A stretch of DNA of 64,000 nucleotides from Gammaproteobacteria bacterium (lineage in GTDB: Bacteria; Pseudomonadota; Gammaproteobacteria; Chromatiales; Chromatiaceae). The position numbers and the translations under genes are program-made. The notes beneath the pieces are model-generated. The model saw only the letters and a list, made by a program, of their open reading frames with translations. It did not search any database and was not told the DNA's origin. Positions 8,758 through 16,672 of this stretch are shown here, in pieces. Location: positions 153,045 through 217,044 of the forward strand of contig JAGRGY010000002.1 of the NCBI GenBank assembly GCA_020445255.1. Direction: 5' to 3'. Positions within the stretch are counted from its first letter, which is position 1. Every line of letters starts with the position of its first letter.

Positions 8758-9666
8758 ATGACTTTTCTCTCGGTTCTGATCGCTCTGATCGTCGAACACC
8801 TGGTCGAAAGCCGGCGTCCGGGCCGGCGACATGCCTGGTTCGACAGCTATTGTCAGCGGTTGTCGCGTTCGACGCTGGCGCAGGGTCTGCTGCGCCGCCC
8901 ATGGGGCGCGCTGGCCGCACTGCTGCCGGTGCTGCTGGTCGTCGGCTGGCTACAGGCCTTGTTCAACGACCTCGGCAGCGTCTTCGCGCTGCTCTACGGC
9001 AGCGCCGTCCTGCTTTACAGCCTCGGCCCGCGCAACCTCGCCGAGGAGACCGAAGGATTCGTCGAGGCGCGCGACAGCGGCCAGTACGACCGCGCGACAG
9101 CGCTGGCCCAGGGGTTCTGCCTGAGCGAGATCCCGGACACCGAGCCACGCCGCTCGTTCGCGGTCGCGCGCGCCGTGGTCGTGCTGGCCAACCGCCGCCT
9201 GATCGCCCCGTTGTTCTGGTTCGTCGTGTTCGGCGCCGTCGGCGCCGCCGCGTACCGTGCGGTGCAACTGCTGGCCGAAAGGCTGCAGGCCGAGGATTGC
9301 CCAGAGGAGATGAAGCGCTACAGCGACGAGGCCCGGCATGTCGCCGACTGGGCCCCGGCGCGCATCACCGCGATCGGCTACGCGGTCGCCGGCAACTTCG
9401 ACGCGGTGGCCCATGCCTGGCGATCGTTCGATTACGGGCCGTCCGACGGACCACTCACCGAGGCCGACCAGCTGCTGGCCAACACCGGCCTGGCGGCCCT
9501 CGACACCTTTCCCGACGACGTCGAAGAGCTCGCGCCCGGCGACGAACCGATGGGCGATGCCGGCATTCCACCCGTGGTCGAGGACGCCCTGGCGCTGGTC
9601 TGGCGATGCCTCGCCCTCTGGGTCACGGTGGTCGGCGGCGGCAGCCTGGTCGCGGCATTGTCTTGA
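8758..9666 (+). CDS. ampE: regulatory signalling modulator protein AmpE
   Basis: A 302-residue inner-membrane protein. The N-terminus M-T-F-L-S-V-L-I-A-L-I-V-E-H is typical of AmpE. Hydrophobic segments lie near residues 45-65, 70-85, 145-165 and 280-300, and the R-S-F-A-V-A-R-A-V-V-V-L-A-N-R and W-A-P-A-R-I-T-A-I-G-Y motifs are present. It lies directly after ampD, the canonical arrangement. The family also contains CobD/CbiB-related sequences, but the ampD context supports AmpE. The stop overlaps the possible TTG start of the following gene. Confidence 0.93.
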   Translation: MTFLSVLIALIVEHLVESRRPGRRHAWFDSYCQRLSRSTLAQGLLRRPWGALAALLPVLLVVGWLQALFNDLGSVFALLYGSAVLLYSLGPRNLAEETEGFVEARDSGQYDRATALAQGFCLSEIPDTEPRRSFAVARAVVVLANRRLIAPLFWFVVFGAVGAAAYRAVQLLAERLQAEDCPEEMKRYSDEARHVADWAPARITAIGYAVAGNFDAVAHAWRSFDYGPSDGPLTEADQLLANTGLAALDTFPDDVEELAPGDEPMGDAGIPPVVEDALALVWRCLALWVTVVGGGSLVAALS

Positions 9667-10481
9667 CACGGTTTGTCATGATCGTGCTGCTGGCACTTGC
9701 CGGCGGCGTAGGCGCCGACCTGCGGGTCGTCGACGACAGCGGACGCACGGTCGCACTCGACACACCGGCACGCCGCATCGTCGCACTCGCGCCGCACGCC
9801 GCCGAGCTCGTGCATGCAGCCGGCGCCGGTGATCGCCTGGTCGGCGTCAGCGCCGGCACCGAGGTGACAGGACTGGCGCCGGACGCCGTGGTCGTCGGTA
9901 TGGCGGGGTCGATCGACCGTGAACGCCTTCTCCTGCTGGCGCCGGACCTCGTCGTCGCCTGGCAGACCGGCAACCATCCGACCGACCTGGCGTGGCTCAC
10001 CGCCCATGGCATCCCGGTCTATGTCACCGAACCCGCATCGCTGGCCGCCATCGGCGACGCGATCCGCGATCTCGGCGTGCTCGCCGGCGCACCCGGCCCG
10101 GCCGCGGCGGCCGCGAGCGCATTCGATGCGGCGGTCGCGGGCACCTGCGCCGATGCCGCGCCACGCAAGGTGTTCGTCGTCGTCTGGGAGCGTCCGCTGC
10201 TGTCGCTGGGTGGACGGCACTGGATCAACGACGTACTCGCCCACGCCGGCCTGCGCAACGTGTTCGCCGGGATCGACCGCGGTGTCATGGCCGTTTCCCC
10301 CGAGGTCGCACTCGCCAACGCTGCGCTGCCGCGCATCTCCCTGATCCGACGATCCGACGACGGCATCGAGAACCGGCTCGCCGGCCTGATGTCGCGTCCG
10401 GGACCACGCCTGGCCGAGGCGGTGGCGCTGCTCTGCAGCTGGCGCGCGCAGGGTCCGCACGGGACCGAAACGTCGCGCTGA
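9663..10481 (+). CDS. cobalamin/Fe-siderophore periplasmic binding protein (BtuF-like)
   Basis: A 272-residue substrate-binding protein of the BtuF/FhuD helical-backbone type. Visible are a short signal peptide (residues 1-19), R-R-I-V-A-L-A-P-H-A-A-E-L-V-H-A-A-G, L-A-P-D-L-V-V-A-W and the late V-S-P-E-V-A-L. The TTG at 9663 (TTGA overlap with ampE) gives a signal peptide with a positive N-region; ATG at 9678 is the alternative. No permease or ATPase gene is adjacent, so partners must lie elsewhere. Cobalamin is the likeliest ligand, but haem or siderophore cannot be excluded. Confidence 0.85.
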   Translation: MTRFVMIVLLALAGGVGADLRVVDDSGRTVALDTPARRIVALAPHAAELVHAAGAGDRLVGVSAGTEVTGLAPDAVVVGMAGSIDRERLLLLAPDLVVAWQTGNHPTDLAWLTAHGIPVYVTEPASLAAIGDAIRDLGVLAGAPGPAAAAASAFDAAVAGTCADAAPRKVFVVVWERPLLSLGGRHWINDVLAHAGLRNVFAGIDRGVMAVSPEVALANAALPRISLIRRSDDGIENRLAGLMSRPGPRLAEAVALLCSWRAQGPHGTETSR

Positions 10482-10554
10482 AATCCTCAAGAAGCACCCC
10501 CCTGCGGACGATATCCCCTTAGATCCTCCGTCTATTGCGGGCACCGGGCGTCAG

Positions 10555-12921
10555 ATGCGAATAGGAAGATTTTCAAGCGACAGGGAGCGTGTCGAGGCGA
10601 CCACGGGGTCCAGACAGATCGCCGCGGTGCTGAATGACCGGGTCCGCATGCTGTATTCCGGCAATCTGCTGGGCATCGCGGCGTCGCTGGGCGTTGCACT
10701 GATCTACGTGCGCGCCCAGATCCTGTATGCGCCGGACTCGCCCTACGCCCTGTGGCTGGGCGCCACCGTGGCCATGCTGCTGGTGCGCGGCCTGTTGAAC
10801 CGCGCGTATCACCGACGCCCAGACGTGTCCGACGACCCGCAACGCTGGTTGCGTCGGTTTCGCAACGGTGCGAGTTTCAGTGCCGGGCTCTGGGGGATCG
10901 CGGGCATCGTCTTCTTTCCCGAAGACAACACCCTGCTGCAGGCGATGACGATCCTCGTGCTTTCGGGGATCGCCGCCGGTTCGCTGAACGCGTTGTCCGC
11001 CGATTTCGCCACCTACCGGAACTATGTCCTGTTCACGCTGGTCCCGGTGAGTCTGCATTCGTTCACCCACCCCGGTGACATCCCCTTCATGATCGGCCTG
11101 CTCGCTTCGCTGCTGATCCTGTTTCTGCTGCGTTCGGGGCGACAGAATTCGCAATCCATCATCGAGGCCCTGAACCTGCGTCACCAGAATGCACTGCTGG
11201 CCGAACACCTCGAGCGGCAAAAGAACCGCGTGCTCAACGAGGCCGAGACCATGATGGCAACGGTGCTCGGATCGGCACCGATCGCGCTGTGGGCCGTGGA
11301 CCACGACGGCCTGATCAGCTTCATGGAAGGACGGCAATTCATCGACAAGACCAAGATCGCCCTACCTGGCGTGGGCGAAAACCTGTTCGACGCCTTCCAA
11401 GACTTTCCGCAGATCGTCTACGAGACGCGCCGCGCCCTTGCCGGTGAGTCGGTCACGACCGAGATCGCCATGAACGGGCACACCTTCGAGGTGCACTACA
11501 GCCCCCTGCCCGCCGACGACGAGAATCCCCGGCCCGGCATCATCGGCGTCGCGATCGACGTCAGCGATCGGATCGAACACCAACGTCAGCTGCAGCACCG
11601 CGCCCACTACGACCAGCTGACCGGGCTTCCCAACCGCACGTTGATCATGAGCCAGATCCACCATGCGTTCGAAAACGCCCAGCGCCACAAGCGCCAAGTC
11701 GGACTGTTCTTCATCGATCTCGACAATTTCAAGGGCGTCAACGACTCGATGGGGCACGGTGCCGGCGACACCCTGCTGCGGCTGGCAGCCGAACGTCTGC
11801 GCAGTGCGGTGCGCCAGAGCGACATGCCCGCGCGGCTCGGCGGCGACGAGTTCCTGGTCGTCAGCGAGGACCTCACCCGGCCGGAAGATGCGGAGGTCAT
11901 CGCGCACAAGATTGCGCGTCTGTTCCAGTTGCCGTTCGACCTCGGCAGCCGCGACGTCTACGCGACCACGAGTATCGGCATCGCGATCCACCCGCAGGAC
12001 GGCATGACGGCCGACCAGTTGCTGCGCAGTGCCGACACGGCGATGTACCATGCCAAGTCCGCCGGAAAGAACAAATACCGCTTCTTCACCCGCGAGATGC
12101 AGGATACGGCCGACCGGCATCTGGCGATGGAGACCGAGCTCCGCCAGGCGTTGAAGCGCCACGAACTCACGCTGATGTTCCAACCCAAGATCGACACCCG
12201 CAGCAGTCGCATCCGTGGTGCCGAGGCGTTGCTGCGTTGGAACTCGCCCTCGCTCGGCCAGGTTACGCCGGACGATTTCATACCGGTCGCGGAATACGCC
12301 GGACTGATGCCTCAGATCGGCAACTGGGTGCTGCAGAACGCGTGCCGGGAGGCGGCCTCGTGGGCGTCGCTGTGCGAAGAGCCCGTACACGTCGCGGTCA
12401 ATGTCTCGCCGCAGCAGTTTCGCAACACCGACCTGTTGGCCAACGTGACCCAGTCACTGGTCGAGACCGGAATCCCTCCGCAGCTGCTCGAACTCGAGAT
12501 CACCGAGAGCGTGCTGGTGCAGGATGCGCCTGAGACCATGCGCGTGTTTCGCGATCTCAACGACCTCGGCGTATCGCTGTCGCTCGACGACTTCGGTACC
12601 GGCTACTCGTCGCTGAGCTACCTGAAGAAGTTCCCGATGCAGGTCCTGAAGATCGACAAGGCATTCGTGCGCGACCTTGGACGCAGCGAGGACGACGACT
12701 CGCTGGTCACGGCCATCGTCGCGATGGCACACAGCCTGAAGATGGAGGTGGTTGCGGAAGGTGTCGAGACGCGCAGCCAGTTCGAATTTCTCAGCGAACT
12801 CGATGTAGAGCTCGTGCAGGGCTACTACTTCAGCCGCCCGCTCGATGTGGAGGGCTTCCGTGCGCTGCTGGTCGCCGAAGCGGCACGCAGCTCGTCACCC
12901 ACCGCCCAGGCACAGCACTGA
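10555..12921 (+). CDS. membrane PAS-GGDEF-EAL cyclic-di-GMP protein
   Basis: A 788-residue protein. Residues 35-205 contain about five to six membrane segments forming a MASE-like sensor, then a coiled linker and a PAS-like domain (about 225-345). A GGDEF domain follows with intact G-G-D-E-F at about 428-432, and then an EAL domain with E-A-L-L-R-W near 556, D-D-F-G-T-G-Y-S-S-L-S-Y and V-A-E-G-V-E-T. Both catalytic motifs look intact, so it could make and/or degrade c-di-GMP. A weak sigma-28-like element (TCAAGAAG, 12 bases, GACGATAT; 10487-10514) lies upstream. The start at 10555 is the first ATG. Confidence 0.93.
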   Translation: MRIGRFSSDRERVEATTGSRQIAAVLNDRVRMLYSGNLLGIAASLGVALIYVRAQILYAPDSPYALWLGATVAMLLVRGLLNRAYHRRPDVSDDPQRWLRRFRNGASFSAGLWGIAGIVFFPEDNTLLQAMTILVLSGIAAGSLNALSADFATYRNYVLFTLVPVSLHSFTHPGDIPFMIGLLASLLILFLLRSGRQNSQSIIEALNLRHQNALLAEHLERQKNRVLNEAETMMATVLGSAPIALWAVDHDGLISFMEGRQFIDKTKIALPGVGENLFDAFQDFPQIVYETRRALAGESVTTEIAMNGHTFEVHYSPLPADDENPRPGIIGVAIDVSDRIEHQRQLQHRAHYDQLTGLPNRTLIMSQIHHAFENAQRHKRQVGLFFIDLDNFKGVNDSMGHGAGDTLLRLAAERLRSAVRQSDMPARLGGDEFLVVSEDLTRPEDAEVIAHKIARLFQLPFDLGSRDVYATTSIGIAIHPQDGMTADQLLRSADTAMYHAKSAGKNKYRFFTREMQDTADRHLAMETELRQALKRHELTLMFQPKIDTRSSRIRGAEALLRWNSPSLGQVTPDDFIPVAEYAGLMPQIGNWVLQNACREAASWASLCEEPVHVAVNVSPQQFRNTDLLANVTQSLVETGIPPQLLELEITESVLVQDAPETMRVFRDLNDLGVSLSLDDFGTGYSSLSYLKKFPMQVLKIDKAFVRDLGRSEDDDSLVTAIVAMAHSLKMEVVAEGVETRSQFEFLSELDVELVQGYYFSRPLDVEGFRALLVAEAARSSSPTAQAQH

Positions 12922-13022
12922 CATCCGACGGCACTTCCGGCCGCACCGCAGCGCTCGGCTACGGCCTGGCAACGCGACGACGGCTGTCACGCCACGCCAA
13001 CCGGTCGACAGTTCCGGACAGG

Positions 13023-14423
13023 TCATGGCGCAGCGGTCGCAACGCGTGTTTCCGGCACGATCGTGCGCAGGATCCGCGCGAGCGCCTCGCTGGCCTCCGG
13101 ATCGCCGTGGATCAGGCGCACCTCTGCCGGCAGGCGTCGCATATCGCGCACGAACGCGACCAGCGCCTGCTGGTCGGCATGCGCCGAGTACCCTGAGATC
13201 GTGTGCACGCCGGCGCGAATATCGAACCGTTCACCGTCGAGATCGACGTAGCCACCCTTCGGGCCATAGGTCTGGATGTCGCGGCCCGGCGTGCCCCTGG
13301 CCTGGTAGCCGACGAACAACACATCGTGCTTCGGGTTGCCGAGCATCGCTTTCAGGTAGTTGACGATCCGGCCTCCCGCGCACATGCCGCTGGCCGCGAG
13401 CACGACCACGGGCCGCTCGGTCTTTGCCAGGTAGTCGATCGCGTGCAGATGGTCTTCGTGACTGTCGATAGTCGTCAGCTGTTCGAAATCCAGCGGGTGT
13501 CTGCCCTCGTCGACCCGCGCCCGCGCCTCGTCGTCCCAGTACGGACGCAGCTCGCGGTACAGGTGCGTGAACTTCGCCGCCATGGGTGAGTCGAGCACGA
13601 TCTCGACGGCGTCCCAGGCCAGGCCGTTGGCGGCCTCGCTGCCACGGTTGCGGTGCAGGATGTCTTCGAGTTCGTACAGCAGCTCCTGCGTGCGGCCGAT
13701 GCTGAACGCCGGGATCAGCACCGTGCCGCGGTCGCTCAGCGCATGCCGCAGCACGTCTTCGAGCGCCTGCTGGCGGCGTTCCCGTCCTTCGTGATTGCGG
13801 TCTCCATAGGTGCTCTCCATGACCAGCACGTCGCAACCTTCAGGTTGATCGGGGGGTCGCAGTATCGGCGTCTCGCGGTTGCCGAGGTCGCCGGAGAAGA
13901 CCACGTGTTGCGCCTTGTCGGTGTCGCCCAGGCGACAGTCGACCCAGGCCGAACCGAGGATGTGCCCGGCACGCTGGAAACGGATTGCCAGTGGCGTATC
14001 GCCACGCGTTTCGATCGTCTGCCATTGCCCGAACGGCAATGGCCGGATCATGCGTTCGAGCTTTGCCATGACCTTGCGGATCAGCGCCTTGTTGCGCGTG
14101 ACGCCGATCTTCAACGCATCTTCGAGCACGACCGGCAACAGTTTTGCCGACGGCGGCGTGCAGTAGATCGGTCCACCGAACCCGGCCGCCAGCAGGTAGG
14201 GGATGCGGCCGACATGATCGATGTGCACATGGGTCACGATCAGCGCACGCACGTGGTCGATCGGGAACTCGATCGCGAGCTCGTGGGCGTTCGCACCCTT
14301 GCCGGAGGTCTCCGCGCCCTGGAAAAGGCCGCAGTCGATCAGGACCGCGTCGTCGGCGCTCGGCCGCAGCTCATGGCACGAACCGGTAACGCCACCGACG
14401 GCGCCGTGGTGGAGAATTTCCAT
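13023..14423 (-). CDS. MBL-fold/beta-CASP RNA-processing exonuclease
   Basis: A 466-residue metallo-beta-lactamase protein of the RNA-specificity (CPSF73/YsgA-like) group. Zinc motif H-V-H-I-D-H-V-G-R lies near residue 66, followed by G-S-A-W-V and S-G-D-L-G in the lactamase half. The beta-CASP insert carries E-S-T-Y-G-D-R, D-S-P-M-A and G-M-C-A-G-G-R. The C-terminal S-G-Y-S-A-H-A-D and R-L-I-H-G-D motifs complete the site. Predicted role: RNA cleavage or 3' processing in the cytosol. A broken second copy of this gene lies at about 20765-21148. Confidence 0.92.
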   Translation of the reverse strand: MEILHHGAVGGVTGSCHELRPSADDAVLIDCGLFQGAETSGKGANAHELAIEFPIDHVRALIVTHVHIDHVGRIPYLLAAGFGGPIYCTPPSAKLLPVVLEDALKIGVTRNKALIRKVMAKLERMIRPLPFGQWQTIETRGDTPLAIRFQRAGHILGSAWVDCRLGDTDKAQHVVFSGDLGNRETPILRPPDQPEGCDVLVMESTYGDRNHEGRERRQQALEDVLRHALSDRGTVLIPAFSIGRTQELLYELEDILHRNRGSEAANGLAWDAVEIVLDSPMAAKFTHLYRELRPYWDDEARARVDEGRHPLDFEQLTTIDSHEDHLHAIDYLAKTERPVVVLAASGMCAGGRIVNYLKAMLGNPKHDVLFVGYQARGTPGRDIQTYGPKGGYVDLDGERFDIRAGVHTISGYSAHADQQALVAFVRDMRRLPAEVRLIHGDPEASEALARILRTIVPETRVATAAP

Positions 14424-14689
14424 CTGGATGAACCCGGACCAGCGTCTTGAGAGAGTGCCGATTTGACCACAGGCAACAACAAAGTGTCGCCAGGGGAGAC
14501 CGAATCGCCAGCGGGCATCCCGCCGTTGGCCGGAATGCGCGGGTACCGACGTGGTCGACGATCACCCGAGGGACATGCCCGTTCACCCGGGTCCGGCGCC
14601 AAACGACGACCGTTTGCGCCAAATGCAAAGAAACAATCACGTTGCATTGGTCCGCCGAGCGCAGGGCCTTGCACGCGACCGGGGCTGGG

Positions 14690-15130
14690 TCAGGACGCCG
14701 GTCGCGACTTCCTCATCATCCAGATCGCACCGGACAGCAGGATGATGATGACAGCCAACAGACCAAGCTCGGCAATCGCCGCCTGAAAGGTCGTATCCGC
14801 CAGGTCAACGTGTCCGGCACTTTCCGCCGTGATGATCAACATCCTCCGGACCGCTGCAATGATCCCGACGATCAGAAATGGCTCAACCTCGAGCTGCAGC
14901 GTATGCGCGATGCGACCGACCGTGTAGATGATTTCCGCCAGCATCAGCGCGAGAAGCACACGATCCAGCAGATGGATTACCGCCTCGGCGTAATGCCCTT
15001 CCAGGGTGCCCCTGATGATTTCCAGCACGGCGACGATAAGTAACCCGGCGGCGGCGATTACCAGGATGTAGCCGGCAACCAGATAGATGTAGTGTTCTGC
15101 CCGCTCCAGCCAGTGCTTACCGTCCCACAC
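14690..15130 (-). CDS. PsiE-like phosphate-starvation-inducible membrane protein
   Basis: A 146-residue inner-membrane protein with four hydrophobic segments: about residues 13-38, 55-72, 80-95 and 118-138. The pattern E-H-Y-I-Y-L-V-A-G-Y and L-L-D-R-V-L-L-A-L-M-L-A-E-I-I-Y-T-V matches the PsiE family, whose function is unknown. Spacing from the neighbouring MBL and isomerase genes is over 140 bases on both sides, so it is probably transcribed alone. No Pho box was recognised. Confidence 0.8.
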   Translation of the reverse strand: MWDGKHWLERAEHYIYLVAGYILVIAAAGLLIVAVLEIIRGTLEGHYAEAVIHLLDRVLLALMLAEIIYTVGRIAHTLQLEVEPFLIVGIIAAVRRMLIITAESAGHVDLADTTFQAAIAELGLLAVIIILLSGAIWMMRKSRPAS

Positions 15131-15275
15131 GTGCGCTCCCCCGATTCCAGATCTGAAATTGCCGTGCTGACTGGATCAGCACCGTTGTTCGATTGTGTGG
15201 CCGTGCGCCGTTTTGGCATGTTGTGGCCACGGTGGCGTGTATGCCACCGAAAGCTACCGGTGGCTGACGCGCCAC

Positions 15276-16586
15276 TCAGTCAATTTTTGCGGAGATCGTA
15301 GTTTTATGCTCGGGCAGATTCCAATTGATCGGGTAGCGCTGACTCAAGGCCGCGTAATCTTGCGCCAGTCGTTCCAGGATGAGGCTGCGCCGGATACCGC
15401 CGGCCACCTCGTTCAGAGGTCTCTGTTCGCCTCCCCTGCGCCCTTCGAGCATGACGACATGAAACCCCAGCGCGGTTTCGATCACTGGACTGATCTGCCC
15501 GTCGGGCAGATGCTCCAGGGCGCTGCGCAGCGCGGGCGGTGCCTGGTCCGACCGCACCCACCCCATGTCACCGCCGTGCTGACGTCCATAGGGATCGGTA
15601 CTTTGCTCTGACGCGATGCGATAGATGCTCTCGCCATCGACGATTTTGCCGCGCACCTGCTCAGCGGACGCACGGTCTGCGGAGACTACCTGCACCACGT
15701 GCCATTCCTCCGGCACGCGGCTCAGGGCAGGGTGGCTGTTGTAATAGTCGACCAGGGTGGCACGGTCCGGCACCCAGGCCTTTTCCTTTTCCTGCATCAC
15801 CACCTGACGGACGAGGTCGCGGCGGAAACCGTCGACGTGGTCTGCAATATTCAGGCGCGCGCGCTCGGCTGCCTGCACGAACAATCCGTGTTCGACCGCG
15901 CCGTCCAGCCGACGCAGCAGCTCGACGCCATCCACGCCTTCGGGTTCCTCACCGCGGTACAGCAGATCGGACAGGTGGATGACCAGCGTGTCCCCTCTCG
16001 CGATCAGTGAATCGGCGCGTCGTTGACCTGGTGCCAGCGCGTCGCGAAACACGGTCAGATGGTCCTGCGTGCCCAGCTCCAGCAGCCGTTGTTTCTTCAC
16101 TTCGGCGAATTTCTCGGCCAGCGAGGCTGCGCGGGCAGCGGCGACTGCATCGCCATCGCCCCGATTTCGCTCGCTGGGATCGACGCTTCCCTGTATCCCC
16201 GTCGCCACCTCTTGCCTGAGGGCCGACAGATACTGCCGGAAGAGCTCACCGCGACGATACGACTCTACCTGATCCAAGACCTCGGGCCGTTGATCAACCT
16301 TGTGCGAGAGTCCTTCCTGGTACAGCATCTCCGAGTAGATCAGGTCCTTCAGCATCTGCCCCCGGATTCCCGCCTGGACATCTTCATCGAAGGTATTGAA
16401 CTGCGTCGCGATCGGGGAACTGCGCAACGCCCCTTCCAACTGGTCGGCCGAGATTGCGCGGCTGCCTACGGTGACAAGAACCTGTGATTCCGTTGCCGAC
16501 TGCCCCGACAGCGCCGCTGTCGACAGGTGGAGCAGCGCGACAGCGAGCGCGGTCGCAAGCACGCGGGCGGGAACGATACGTTTCAT
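15276..16586 (-). CDS. exported parvulin-type peptidyl-prolyl isomerase, partner of the multihaem cytochrome
   Basis: A 436-residue protein with a signal peptide (residues 1-28) and an N-terminal SurA/PpiC-like helical domain carrying a lysine- and glutamate-rich stretch. The parvulin domain lies at about residues 290-400 (W-H-V-V-Q-V, then G-G-D-M-G-W-V, L-P-D-G-Q-I-S-P-V-I-E-T and G-F-H-V-V-M-L-E). It probably acts as a periplasmic folding catalyst. It lies 86 bases downstream of the seven-haem cytochrome on the same strand, separated by a strong inverted repeat, so the cytochrome is the likely client. Isomerase genes beside extracellular cytochrome genes are known in metal-reducing bacteria. 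Confidence 0.88.
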   Translation of the reverse strand: MKRIVPARVLATALAVALLHLSTAALSGQSATESQVLVTVGSRAISADQLEGALRSSPIATQFNTFDEDVQAGIRGQMLKDLIYSEMLYQEGLSHKVDQRPEVLDQVESYRRGELFRQYLSALRQEVATGIQGSVDPSERNRGDGDAVAAARAASLAEKFAEVKKQRLLELGTQDHLTVFRDALAPGQRRADSLIARGDTLVIHLSDLLYRGEEPEGVDGVELLRRLDGAVEHGLFVQAAERARLNIADHVDGFRRDLVRQVVMQEKEKAWVPDRATLVDYYNSHPALSRVPEEWHVVQVVSADRASAEQVRGKIVDGESIYRIASEQSTDPYGRQHGGDMGWVRSDQAPPALRSALEHLPDGQISPVIETALGFHVVMLEGRRGGEQRPLNEVAGGIRRSLILERLAQDYAALSQRYPINWNLPEHKTTISAKID

Positions 16587-16626
16587 CCGAGATTACCTGA
16601 TGTCTGTGGACAATGAGCGGGTTGGC

Positions 16627-16662
16627 GGGCGCACCCAGCCGGGGATGCGGCTGGGTGCGCCC
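16627..16662 (-). repeat. 14-bp inverted repeat between cytochrome and isomerase genes
   Basis: A perfect 14-bp stem (GGGCGCACCCAGCC and its complement) encloses an 8-base loop in the gap between the two genes. No T run follows on either strand, so it does not look like a simple intrinsic terminator. It may protect the 3' end of the cytochrome message or reduce read-through, setting a higher level of cytochrome than isomerase. Confidence 0.8.
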
Positions 16663-16672
16663 GGGATGACGG

